64,000 nt of DNA from contig NZ_PPDK01000001.1 in the NCBI RefSeq assembly GCF_003074135.1, positions 2,108,001 through 2,172,000 on the forward strand, written 5' to 3'. The notes beneath the pieces were generated by a model. That model was not told the DNA's origin, did no database searches, and saw nothing but the letters and a program-made list of their open reading frames with translations. This DNA comes from Euzebya tangerina (GTDB lineage: Bacteria > Actinomycetota > Nitriliruptoria > Euzebyales > Euzebyaceae). Each line of letters opens with the position of its first letter. Positions within the stretch are counted from its first letter, which is position 1. This document shows, piece after piece, positions 25,428-34,017 of the stretch. A program made the position numbers and the translations under genes.

Positions 25428-28271
25428 TCAGCAGGCGCTGTGGTCCACCTGGAGCGGGCCCGTGGCGTACACGCTGGCCGAGGTGTCACCGCGGGTTCCG
25501 GTGACGTGGACCCAGTACGTGCCCGGTGGCACCTGGCACGTGTCGACCTCCACACCCGTGCCCGTTGTGCTCGTGCCGGTCCCAAGGACCTTCCCGTCGA
25601 ACCCGACCCGGTCGGTGTCCAGGGCCACGGTCAGCTGGGTGGCGTCCAACCCCTCGTCCGCCCGGGTCTCGGCGATGTCCACCACGAACGGGCCCGATGC
25701 CTCGTCGTCGGCCCGGATGGCGATCTCGTCGATCGTCCAGTTCCGAGCTCCGGGGTCCTCGTTGGGGTCGAACCGAAGCTGCTCGACCGGCTGAGTGGTC
25801 CACGGCGCCACACCAGGTTCCAGCGCCAAGGGATCCAGCATGGAGAACGTGAACGAGTCGTAGGCGGCGTAGGACACGATGTCGTTGCCCGTCTGGAAGT
25901 TGTCGCTGCGGCCCCACAGCAGCCGGGCCATCGACCCACCGCCGGGATTGAAGGACAGGTCAGCGGGGCCCTCGTTGCCGAAGCGCAGGGTCACCCGGTG
26001 GTAGCGGGTCGGGTCCAAGGGTACCGGCCCCATCCGCAGGTCGACGCCGGGGTCGTTGGAGGTGTTGGTGCCGAACAGTACGCCGCCCTCGAAGCGCTGG
26101 TTCCGGGTGCTCCAGAAGCGGGTGACATCGGTCGGCTGGTCGAAGTCCCACGCATCCCCGGTGGTGGCCGTGATGTAGTCCTCCCCGCCTTGATCGTCGG
26201 GGTTGGTGATCTGGATCCGGGGCGGCTCCACGACCTCGAGCTCGCTGCTGACACCGTCTGCGCCCGTGAGCGTGTAGGTGCCGTTGGGGGCACCGTTCAG
26301 CGAGAACGTCGTGCCGTCGAGAACCGGCTGGATGTCCCCCTCAGGACCAGCGGTGATCTGGAGGGGTGCGACACCTGCCACCGTGGTGCTGGGCTGTGCG
26401 GTGGGGATGACGCGGGCCCAGTCGACCCGCAGGTCCGCGGCACCCGTGGCCCCGAAGCGGAGGCCGTAGACCGGTCCGTCCCAGTTCGGCTCGACCTCGA
26501 TGGTCTGCCAGCCGGGTCGGAGTGGTGCGGTGTGGTTCAGGCTGCAGTGGCCCGGCGGCTCGAGGCACATCTGCGACCCGACGACGCCGAGCGTCTCGAC
26601 GCTGGAGTGGACGCGGACCTGGACCCGCCCGAAGCGGCCTGGATCGATGGGGTTGAGGGCGCCGTCGCGACCCATGGCGATCGCGCCGGGCATGCCCTGC
26701 CACAGCAGGTGGACGTGCCCGGCGTTGGTGCTGAAGCGCAACTCACCCTCCTCGAGCCGCGCGTTCCAAGCTTGGTACATGGTCCCGGGCGCGAGGACGA
26801 TGTCCTCGATGTTGTCGTAGTCCCACGGGTCACCGAGCACATGGGTGGCGAAGTCGGGGACTCCGGCCAGTTGCGGTGAGCGCCCAGGGAGGACGGTGGC
26901 GATCGCGGTCTGGGTGACACCGTCCGCGTCAACCGAGGTGATCACGAGGTGACAGGACGATCCGACGTCGCCAGCCAGCGCGACGGACCCGCCCGAGGGA
27001 ATGGAGGTAGCGGCGCTGATGCAGGTGCCGAGCAGACCGATGTCCCCACTCGCCCCCTCCACGGTGACGCTCATCTCCTCGCCGGGGCCGGGATTCGGCG
27101 GTGTCACGGTGACCGCCGTTCCCGGGGCCAGTTCCATGGCGGAGGCCGCGTCGGCGCACGCGCCGGAGTCGCCGGCACAGACCAGCGGGCCCGATTGGTT
27201 GGCAAGACCGGCGCGCGCGGCGTCGCTGAGGCCACCGGCTGAGAGGACGACCGCGGCACCGGTCGCCGACGCAAGCGATGCGCTCGCGAAGCCAGCGACC
27301 CAGGCGTCGGGTGCGCCGGCGTCGAGGACGACGGCGTGGGCACTCGGCTGGGCTCCGTCATCGTCCTGCGACGCACCGCCCGGACGGGTCGCGCCGCTCA
27401 GCGGTGAGACCGCGCGGAACGCGCTGCGCTCACCTTGGACGGCCTCAGCGGTCTCGACCCGAGTGCTGCCCGCTAGGCGACGGGTCGCGAAGCCCAGCTC
27501 GTCCAAGCGGCCCTCCACCGCAGCGCCGACCGCCGCACCACCGCCGATGAGGATGACCTCACGCGGCTGCAAGTCGATCAGGGCGGCCTCGGTCTCACCG
27601 GAGAGGACGTCGGTCTGGGTGAGCAGGATCGGGCGTCCGGCCTCGGCGGCCAGGGACCCGGCGGCCAGCGAGTCTGCGAAGGCGCGGGTCTCGTCGCCAC
27701 CGTCGCCGAACGCGCGGGCGAGCATGACCGCGTCCACGCCGTCGGTGCGCTGGCCCGCGACCTCGTCGGCGATCGCCGCTGCCGTGGCCAGTCGTGTCGA
27801 GCCGGCGATCCGGAGGACGCTCAGACCGAGTGCGGCGACGCTGTCTGCCGTGGTCCGACTCACCGCGCCCTCACCACCCAGGACCAGGGCCTCACCGGCT
27901 TCCAGCCGTTCGATCTCCGCCGCGACTGCCGTCGGGACAGGAGCGGTCCCGTCGACGAGCAGGAGCGGCGCGCCCGACTGCAGCACCCCCGCCGCCAGCG
28001 CATCGGCGAAGGCATCCGAACGGGCGATCAGAACACGCTCCGCGGACATCCCCGGAGGGAAGGACAGCCGGGCCAGGGCAAGACTTGCGGCCGTCGGGTC
28101 CGACGGGATCCAACGCAGGTCGGGTGAGGCGATCACGTCGGGCTGCTCGGCATCGGGCTGGGGCTGGGCGGATGCCGAGCGCGGCGGGGCCACAAGAGCC
28201 AGGCTCACAGCGAGGGCGAGCAGCCCAGCGATGAGCAGACGCCACGGCCATCTGTCACTCAGGGTAGTCAC
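25428..28271 (-). CDS. Secreted CWB2 protein with tandem beta-sandwich modules
   Basis: A 947-residue exported protein. A signal peptide (about 1-36) is followed by a CWB2 triad (about 55-375) with ARSDAFADALAAGVLQ, ALVLGGEGAVS and EVILIGGGAAVG, closed by a Cys pair (LVCAGDSGACADA). An Ig-like segment follows. The C-terminal half has two modules that align with each other: GDPWDYDNIEDI near 475 and GDAWDFDQPTDV near 700, each about 150 residues of predicted beta strands ending in a WTxDEI- or DWARV-type strand. Composition and size resemble carbohydrate-binding jelly rolls. A final beta domain precedes a C-terminal Cys. It should sit on the wall through CWB2 and may bind external glycans; the latter is inference. 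Confidence 0.82.
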   Translation of the reverse strand: MTTLSDRWPWRLLIAGLLALAVSLALVAPPRSASAQPQPDAEQPDVIASPDLRWIPSDPTAASLALARLSFPPGMSAERVLIARSDAFADALAAGVLQSGAPLLLVDGTAPVPTAVAAEIERLEAGEALVLGGEGAVSRTTADSVAALGLSVLRIAGSTRLATAAAIADEVAGQRTDGVDAVMLARAFGDGGDETRAFADSLAAGSLAAEAGRPILLTQTDVLSGETEAALIDLQPREVILIGGGAAVGAAVEGRLDELGFATRRLAGSTRVETAEAVQGERSAFRAVSPLSGATRPGGASQDDDGAQPSAHAVVLDAGAPDAWVAGFASASLASATGAAVVLSAGGLSDAARAGLANQSGPLVCAGDSGACADAASAMELAPGTAVTVTPPNPGPGEEMSVTVEGASGDIGLLGTCISAATSIPSGGSVALAGDVGSSCHLVITSVDADGVTQTAIATVLPGRSPQLAGVPDFATHVLGDPWDYDNIEDIVLAPGTMYQAWNARLEEGELRFSTNAGHVHLLWQGMPGAIAMGRDGALNPIDPGRFGRVQVRVHSSVETLGVVGSQMCLEPPGHCSLNHTAPLRPGWQTIEVEPNWDGPVYGLRFGATGAADLRVDWARVIPTAQPSTTVAGVAPLQITAGPEGDIQPVLDGTTFSLNGAPNGTYTLTGADGVSSELEVVEPPRIQITNPDDQGGEDYITATTGDAWDFDQPTDVTRFWSTRNQRFEGGVLFGTNTSNDPGVDLRMGPVPLDPTRYHRVTLRFGNEGPADLSFNPGGGSMARLLWGRSDNFQTGNDIVSYAAYDSFTFSMLDPLALEPGVAPWTTQPVEQLRFDPNEDPGARNWTIDEIAIRADDEASGPFVVDIAETRADEGLDATQLTVALDTDRVGFDGKVLGTGTSTTGTGVEVDTCQVPPGTYWVHVTGTRGDTSASVYATGPLQVDHSAC

Positions 28272-28329
28272 CCGTTACTTGTCGGTGAGTACAGCGGAGG
28301 GCTTGAGTGGTCGGCGTACCATTCCCCCG

Positions 28330-29193
28330 ATGTCGTCCCCCGTCGCTGTAGCCACCGAGGTCTGGCAGACCCGGGAACTCCTCGCCAACCTCATCCGCAA
28401 GGAGTTGAAGGTCCGGTACAAGGGATCGGCGCTCGGGTTCGCGTGGTCGATGATCACGCCGCTCGCGCTGGCGGCCATCTTCACGCTGGTCTTCGCGACG
28501 TTCCTGCGGATCCCCTTCGGGGACGGCAACTTCACCGTCTTCTTCCTGGCCGGCTACCTGGTGTGGGGGTTCTTCCAGAACTCGGTGATGTCGTCGGCGG
28601 GCTCGATCATCGCCAACGGGGGGCTCATCTCCAAGGTCTACTTCCCCCGAGAGCTGATCCCCATGTCGCTGGTGATCGCCCAGGGGGTCCACCTGCTGAT
28701 CGGCCTGGCGGTCGTGAGCCCGCTGTTCATCTGGGAACGAGGGTTCCACCCCGAACTCCTACCGGCGATCGTCGTCGCGCTGCTGCTCGTCGCGCTCTTC
28801 ACCGCTGGGGTGTCGATGCTGTTCGGCGCACTCACGGTCAAGTTCCGTGACCTCACCGAGTTGCTCCCCGTGGTGATGATGGCGTGGTTCTACCTGACCC
28901 CGATCATCTACTCGATCGAGACGATCCGGGGGGCCGCCAGCAACGGCGACACCTGGGTCACCGTGCTGCGCGTCAACCCGATGACGTGGTTCGCCGAGCT
29001 GTTCCACACGCTGCTGTACGGCATCGCGCTGCCACTCGACCCGAGCAACCCACTCGGCAGCCCACCACACCCACCGCCGCAGATCCCCGACCTCGCCACC
29101 TGGGGCGTCTGCACCCTCTGCGCCGCCCTGGCCTTCGTCTTCGGCTACGTGGTCTTCCGGCGCTCGGCCTCGAGCTTCGCCAAACAGGTCTGA
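28330..29193 (+). CDS. ABC polysaccharide exporter permease (Wzm-like)
   Basis: A 287-residue ABC-2 type permease with about six membrane helices. Conserved features of the polysaccharide-exporter branch are the N-terminal LIRKELKVRYKGSALGFAWSM stretch before the first helix (broken here for length at the final residue), GGLISKVYFPRELIP in the cytoplasmic loop, and LTPIIYSIETI. With the ATPase at 30128 it should move undecaprenyl-diphosphate-linked glycan across the membrane, as in galactan or O-antigen export. The ATG at 28330 was chosen because upstream sequence in the frame is antisense to the divergent CWB2 gene; a TACCAT hexamer lies at 28317-28322. Confidence 0.9.
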   Translation: MSSPVAVATEVWQTRELLANLIRKELKVRYKGSALGFAWSMITPLALAAIFTLVFATFLRIPFGDGNFTVFFLAGYLVWGFFQNSVMSSAGSIIANGGLISKVYFPRELIPMSLVIAQGVHLLIGLAVVSPLFIWERGFHPELLPAIVVALLLVALFTAGVSMLFGALTVKFRDLTELLPVVMMAWFYLTPIIYSIETIRGAASNGDTWVTVLRVNPMTWFAELFHTLLYGIALPLDPSNPLGSPPHPPPQIPDLATWGVCTLCAALAFVFGYVVFRRSASSFAKQV

Positions 29194-29219
29194 GCGTGCC
29201 CGGGCGCTAACCTCCTCGC

Positions 29220-30131
29220 ATGGACGTGCGCAGCAGACTCTCGCGGCTCAAGCCGCGCCTGGTTCGATCAGGCGGGAGCGGCAGCGCGCCGGCCGAGCCA
29301 GTGTTGCCTGCTGAGCCAATGTTGCCTGCTGAGCCAGCGGAGCCCCCCGTGGCCGATGGGCCCACCCCGATCCTCGATACCCACGTCAACGAGCCCCCCA
29401 CCGTCCAGGGGACGCTGGACATCTTCCACGGCGGCTGGGCCTCTGCCATGCCGGGGTCCCTCGGCGAGGTCCAGGCCGGCCAGAGCCCCCTGTTCGAGGA
29501 CCCCCGCATCACCCAGACCATTGCTGCCGTCGGTGGCGTCGACGGCAAGCGCGTCCTCGAGCTCGGACCGCTCGAGGCCGCCCACACCACCATGCTCGAG
29601 CAGGCCGGCGCCGCGTCGGTCCTCGCGATCGAGGGCAACACCAAGTCCTACCTCAAGTGCCTCGTCGTCAAGGAGCTGCTCGGGCTGCAGCGCTCGCGGT
29701 TCCTCTGCGGCGACTTCGTCAGCTGGATGGAGGACAACCCCGAGGAGCACTTCGACCTGGTCGTGGCCTGTGGGGTGCTGTACCACATGCAGGATCCGGT
29801 GCGGGTCATCGAGCTGGCGGCTGGTGCGGGGGACCACCTCTACATCTGGACCCACTACTACGACGCCTCCTCCTTCAGCGAGGAGGTGGCGGCCATGTTC
29901 TCGGAGGCCGTGCCCGTCGAGCGCGGCGAGCGCACCTACACCTACAACAAGCACCAGTACCGCGACGACCGGGCGGCGGACCACTTCTGGGGGAGCGGGC
30001 ATCACTACAGCGTCTGGCTGAGCCACGACGACCTCCTGGCGGCCGTCAGGTCCACAGGCCTCGAGGTCGTGGACACCACGCTGCACACCGACGGGGTGCC
30101 CAGCATCGAGATCCTCGCCTCACGACCGTGA
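29220..30131 (+). CDS. Class I SAM-dependent methyltransferase between exporter genes
   Basis: A 303-residue methyltransferase. The first 50 residues are Pro/Ala/Glu-rich and are encoded partly by an 18-bp tandem repeat (29303-29320 and 29321-29338, 16 of 18 bases identical). The SAM-binding motif I is RVLELGPLEAAHT at about 111-123, followed by an acidic strand end in VLAIEGN, and motif IV is DLVVACGVLYHMQDPVRVI. An aromatic C-terminal part (IWTHYYDASSF, HHYSVWLSHDDLL) is shared with sugar or wall methyltransferases annotated only generally. It lies 26 bases after the permease and overlaps the ATPase start by four bases. Position suggests it methylates the exported glycan. Confidence 0.85.
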   Translation: MDVRSRLSRLKPRLVRSGGSGSAPAEPVLPAEPMLPAEPAEPPVADGPTPILDTHVNEPPTVQGTLDIFHGGWASAMPGSLGEVQAGQSPLFEDPRITQTIAAVGGVDGKRVLELGPLEAAHTTMLEQAGAASVLAIEGNTKSYLKCLVVKELLGLQRSRFLCGDFVSWMEDNPEEHFDLVVACGVLYHMQDPVRVIELAAGAGDHLYIWTHYYDASSFSEEVAAMFSEAVPVERGERTYTYNKHQYRDDRAADHFWGSGHHYSVWLSHDDLLAAVRSTGLEVVDTTLHTDGVPSIEILASRP

Positions 30132-31537
30132 GCATGTCGACTCCTGCGCCTGGCCAGCCCATGAGCCAGCGCACGCCCGCGATCCGCGTCACCGACCTCC
30201 ACGAGGTCTTCAAGATCTACGACGAGGTCCCACCCGGCATCAAGGAACGGCTGACCAGCTTCCGGCGCAGCTCGTTCCGCGAGTTCCACGCGCTGAACGG
30301 CGTCACCCTGGACATCATGCCGGGGGAGCGGGTCGGGCTGATCGGTCACAACGGCTCCGGCAAGTCGACCCTGCTCAAGTGCATGGCCGGAATCCTCCCC
30401 GCAGACCAGGGGTCCGTGGAGACCAACGGCCGCGTTGCCACGCTGCTCGAACTGGGGGCCGGGTTCTCCCCGGAGCTGACCGGCCGGGAGAACATGTTCC
30501 TGAACGGGTCGATCCTGGGTCTCTCGCGCGCAGAGGTGGAGGCGAGCTTCGACGACATCGTCGACTTCGCGGGCATCCGGGATTTCATCGACAACCCGGT
30601 CAAGAACTACTCCAGCGGCATGTACGTGCGGCTGGGCTTTGCGATCGCCGTCCACGTCGACCCCGACATCCTGCTGGTCGATGAGGTCCTGGCCGTGGGC
30701 GATCAGACGTTCCAGGAGCGGTCGCTTGCGCGGATGACCGCCTTCGCCGAGGCCGGCAAGACCGTCGTGCTCGTCTCCCACGACCTGGAGTCCATCAACA
30801 ACCTGTGCGACCGCGGGATCCTGCTCGAGTCCGGCCGGGTGGTCTTCGACGGCCCGGTCTCCCAGGCGCTGGAGGAGTACCAGCGCCGCCTGGCCAGCGG
30901 GCACGGGGCGGAGATGCGCCTGCCCGAGCTGTCGGCTCACGAGTCCGTCGAGGAGGACGAGGACACGGTGACCGGAGCGGTCACGATCACCGATGTCGGC
31001 GTGACGTTCCCGGATCTGCCGGCATCCGAGACGCCGAGCGGACCCTCGGAGGCCGTCGACACGGGCACCGCGGCCCGGTTGACGGTGACGGCCCAGCCGA
31101 CGCGGCAGCTGATCGGCGACGGGGGCCTGTACGTGCGGATCGTGCTGCGCCGACCGGACCTGGCGATGCCGCTGTACGACTCGCGGACCTCCTACCGCGT
31201 GCAGTACGTCGCCCCGCCGCCGCCTGACACGCCGTTCACCACCACCGTGGACCTGCGGCTCAACGTGTTGTCCGGCACCTACCTGGTCGATGTCGAGATC
31301 GGCAACGCCGAGACCGACGAGGTGCATGACCAGGCGCTGGAGGCGGCCCGTGTGGTCGTGCGGGGCGAGCCGTGGGATGTGGGGGTCGTCCCGGTGGAGG
31401 CGACCTTCACCGTCGACAACCCGGCCGGGGTCTGGCCACCGGAGTCCGAGCCACCGGCGCCCGAGGACGGTGGGCCGGCGGCACACCCGGACCCGCTGTG
31501 GCCGCGGGGCGCGGAGCCACCGACGGCCACTCGCTGA
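30128..31537 (+). CDS. ABC polysaccharide exporter ATPase with C-terminal Wzt-type domain
   Basis: A 469-residue ATPase. Walker A is GHNGSGKST (73-81), the ABC signature is the YSSGMYVRLGFA variant typical of polysaccharide exporters (161-172) and Walker B is ILLVDE followed by VLAVGD. Residues about 270-450 form an extra beta-rich domain like the C-terminal carbohydrate-binding domain of E. coli O9a Wzt, which recognises the modified end of the chain. A proline/acidic tail ends the protein. The GTG at 30128 overlaps the methyltransferase stop (GTGA); an ATG at 30134 is an equally possible start. Confidence 0.9.
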   Translation: MSMSTPAPGQPMSQRTPAIRVTDLHEVFKIYDEVPPGIKERLTSFRRSSFREFHALNGVTLDIMPGERVGLIGHNGSGKSTLLKCMAGILPADQGSVETNGRVATLLELGAGFSPELTGRENMFLNGSILGLSRAEVEASFDDIVDFAGIRDFIDNPVKNYSSGMYVRLGFAIAVHVDPDILLVDEVLAVGDQTFQERSLARMTAFAEAGKTVVLVSHDLESINNLCDRGILLESGRVVFDGPVSQALEEYQRRLASGHGAEMRLPELSAHESVEEDEDTVTGAVTITDVGVTFPDLPASETPSGPSEAVDTGTAARLTVTAQPTRQLIGDGGLYVRIVLRRPDLAMPLYDSRTSYRVQYVAPPPPDTPFTTTVDLRLNVLSGTYLVDVEIGNAETDEVHDQALEAARVVVRGEPWDVGVVPVEATFTVDNPAGVWPPESEPPAPEDGGPAAHPDPLWPRGAEPPTATR

Positions 31538-31594
31538 GGACCGCCGCCTCGCCGGGTCGCACGAAGCGCCTCCTCTAGCGCGATCGCGCAGTTC

Positions 31595-31610
31595 CTCGGC
31601 TCTGGCCGAG
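31595..31610. terminator. Hairpin between convergent genes
   Basis: CTCGGC (31595-31600) pairs with GCCGAG (31605-31610) around a TCTG loop in the 106-bp gap between the exporter ATPase and the convergent lipoprotein gene. No U tract follows. CGATCGCG occurs on both sides of it (31581 and 31620 regions). It is a plausible bidirectional terminator. Confidence 0.4.
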
Positions 31611-31643
31611 TATCTCCACGATCGCGCACCAGCGGCGCGCCGG

Positions 31644-32303
31644 TCAGCGCTTGGAAACCTGTCTGCGGCGGCCGAGCGCCACCAGCACGCCCGCCCCACC
31701 AAGCAGCACCAGCCAGACCAGCGCGAACCACGGCTGGTCCAGCAGCCGGGCACCAGCGCCTCGCACGACCTCGACCACGTGGTCGCTGACGGAACCGTCG
31801 GTCGTCACCACCCGGAAGGCCAGATCGCCATCGGTTGGCCGTCCGTCCACCACCAGCTGTCCCGCCGCGTACGGATCGTTCTCGATGCCGACGGTCCCCG
31901 CCAGCGTCCGGTTGCTCCACACCGCGAGCGGCGTCGCCCCGTCCCAGGACAGCTGCACCTCGGCCAGGTCCCCCACCACGACGGGCGGGTCGAAGGAGGC
32001 CGCAACCCACGCGCCGTCGGTGAGGTCTGCGCCCGACACCGCCGTCTCCCTCGGTCCGCTGGCCCCCTCCACCGTCACCGTCAGTATGCCCTCGGGATCG
32101 GGCTCCTGGGCGAACGTGGCAACGCTCACGTCGATCCGACTGACGGATTCGCCGACCGGGTTGAGAATTTGTCCGACCGAACTGTCCGCTTCAACCACCA
32201 GCGGGACGTTCAGCGACGGTTGGAACGGCTCCCCACCCACGCGTCCACACCCAGCGCTGAGCAGGAGAATCGTTGCAATTCCGAGCCTTGCCACACGGCG
32301 CAT
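31644..32303 (-). CDS. Putative membrane-anchored lipoprotein, unknown function
   Basis: A 219-residue protein I do not recognise. It begins with a basic n-region and a hydrophobic stretch ending ILLLSAGCG, close to a lipobox with the modified Cys at about 19. The body is beta-rich with no catalytic motif. A C-terminal membrane helix (WFALVWLVLLGGAGVLVAL) followed by GRRRQVSKR would place the tail in the cytoplasm. Both a lipid anchor and a C-terminal helix on one protein is unusual; one may be non-functional. It is convergent with the exporter genes and divergent from the CAP-domain gene. Confidence 0.7.
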   Translation of the reverse strand: MRRVARLGIATILLLSAGCGRVGGEPFQPSLNVPLVVEADSSVGQILNPVGESVSRIDVSVATFAQEPDPEGILTVTVEGASGPRETAVSGADLTDGAWVAASFDPPVVVGDLAEVQLSWDGATPLAVWSNRTLAGTVGIENDPYAAGQLVVDGRPTDGDLAFRVVTTDGSVSDHVVEVVRGAGARLLDQPWFALVWLVLLGGAGVLVALGRRRQVSKR

Positions 32304-32422
32304 CGGCTCACTGTAGTCCGATCAGGCAGGTGGACCACCGGACGATGAGTGCTCGGGAGCACCTGAGGCATTCTCCCTGGCATTACGGCTTGAGGGCCCG
32401 CCGACTACGGAGAGTGAGACCC

Positions 32423-33895
32423 ATGAGCGCACCAGCCTCGACCGTCCACCGGTCGCCCGTCCGCCTGAACCGTCGCACGCTGCTGGGGGGCTTCGCCGCC
32501 GCCGGCGCCCTGGCAGCCATCCCCGCGGTACCCGCATCAGCTCAGTCCGCCGCCGACAGCACACTGCTGCGGCTCATCAACGAGTACCGGCAGCGCAACG
32601 GTCTCCCGGCTCTCACCGAGGATCCGGCCCTGTCGGCGGTCTCGCGAGGCTGGTCGCAGGTGATGGCCGCGAACGGTGGCCTGTCGCACAACCCGAACGC
32701 CGTGCAGCAGTACGGCCGCGCCGTCGGCGCCTCGGGTGAGATCGTCGGGTATGCGGCGCAGAGCGGCGTCGCCGACGAGGAGCTGGCAGCACGCGTCGTC
32801 CAAGGCTGGATCAACTCCCCACCACACCGCGCCATCATGCTCGGCAGCAACTGGAACCGGATCGGCGTCGGGTCGGTCAGGGCCGCCGATGGCCGCCTGT
32901 ACGGCACCGGCAACTTCGTCCAGCTGCTGGAGGAGGAGTCCGCCCCGCCACCACCACCCCCACCACCACCGCCAGCCGAGGAGCCAGAGCTGTCCCCGGC
33001 AGGCGCGGAGGCGCTGGCGCTCTCACAGGCGCTCATGGCGGCAGCCAGCTGCCCCCGGATCGTGATCAGCCGGGACGACCTGGCGGTCGACGCCCTCGCT
33101 GGCTCGGGACTCGCGGGCGCGGACAGCCCGATCCTGTTCGTCAAGCAAGGACGACGCCTGCCCACCGCGGTCGTCGAGGAGATCAGCCGAGTATCGACCG
33201 CCGACACCCGCGTCTACCTGCTCGGCGGCGGCCTCTCGAGCGAGGCCGAACAACAGATCGCCGCAACGGGCGCGCAGCCCGTCCGCCTGGCGGGCTCCTC
33301 CCGCTACGCCACGGCCCTCTTGGTCGCACGAGAGCTGCTGGCCGTGCGCGGCCGTCCGTCACGCATCCACCTGATCGGCGCCGACGCATGGGCCGACGCC
33401 GTGTCCATCGCCGGCCAGTCAGCCCTGCACGGCGAGCCGGTGCTGCTCCTCGACCGGAGCCGAGTGCCCGGCGAGACCGCCGAGATGCTCGACGCCGTGC
33501 CCGAGGCAGACCGGCTGGTGATCGGTGGGACCGCGGTGGTCAGCGACCCCACGATGCGGGCCGCAGGGGCCCGTCGCCTGACTGGTCGTGACCGCTCGGA
33601 GACCGGGGCCAACGTCATGCGTGGGCTGTGGGCCCAGGAGCCCCGCTTCGGGGGGCACCTGATGGTGACGCCGGGATGGGCAGCGGACGGCTGGGCCTCC
33701 GCGCTGGCCCACAGCTCCTACGCCGCCAGGCATCAGGCTCCGTTGCTGTTCGCCGGTGACACCGAAACTCCCGGGCCGGTCCGGACGGTCCTGGCCGAGC
33801 AGAACTACGGACCAGCATCTGCGCCGACGCTGCGGTTTGCCGAGGGCGTGAACGCGACCGTCCGCGACGAGATCCGGGCTCTGACCGGCAACTGA
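32423..33895 (+). CDS. Secreted CAP/SCP-domain protein with CWB2 repeats
   Basis: A 490-residue exported protein. The N-terminus has a twin-arginine-like signal (RLNRRTLLGGFAAAG at 14-28, cleavage near 41). A CAP/SCP domain (about 44-172) contains LLRLINEYRQRNGLPAL, GLSHNP and the WINSPPHRAIMLGSNWNRIGVG signature. A ten-proline linker leads to three CWB2-type repeats (about 200-490), with YLLGGGLSSEAEQQI, AGSSRYATALLVA and VIGGTAVVS. The start at 32423 has GGAGAG eight bases upstream. CAP proteins in bacteria are of mostly unknown function; here it would be fixed to the wall. Confidence 0.88.
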   Translation: MSAPASTVHRSPVRLNRRTLLGGFAAAGALAAIPAVPASAQSAADSTLLRLINEYRQRNGLPALTEDPALSAVSRGWSQVMAANGGLSHNPNAVQQYGRAVGASGEIVGYAAQSGVADEELAARVVQGWINSPPHRAIMLGSNWNRIGVGSVRAADGRLYGTGNFVQLLEEESAPPPPPPPPPPAEEPELSPAGAEALALSQALMAAASCPRIVISRDDLAVDALAGSGLAGADSPILFVKQGRRLPTAVVEEISRVSTADTRVYLLGGGLSSEAEQQIAATGAQPVRLAGSSRYATALLVARELLAVRGRPSRIHLIGADAWADAVSIAGQSALHGEPVLLLDRSRVPGETAEMLDAVPEADRLVIGGTAVVSDPTMRAAGARRLTGRDRSETGANVMRGLWAQEPRFGGHLMVTPGWAADGWASALAHSSYAARHQAPLLFAGDTETPGPVRTVLAEQNYGPASAPTLRFAEGVNATVRDEIRALTGN

Positions 33896-34017
33896 CCGCC
33901 CACACCCCGGCGTGACAATCCCGCGCATGAGGTATCAGTGACGACGGCCGGTTCGTCCTAGGGTTACGCGGCGGTCCGTTCGAGACCGCCATCGCCCAAG
34001 GGAGCCTCAGGCCCGCA

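Noticed and set aside
27001-28329. Long N-terminal extension of the ABC permease
   Set aside because: The extra 443 codons are antisense to the CWB2 gene and have no protein-like sequence; the ABC-2 fold starts at 28330.
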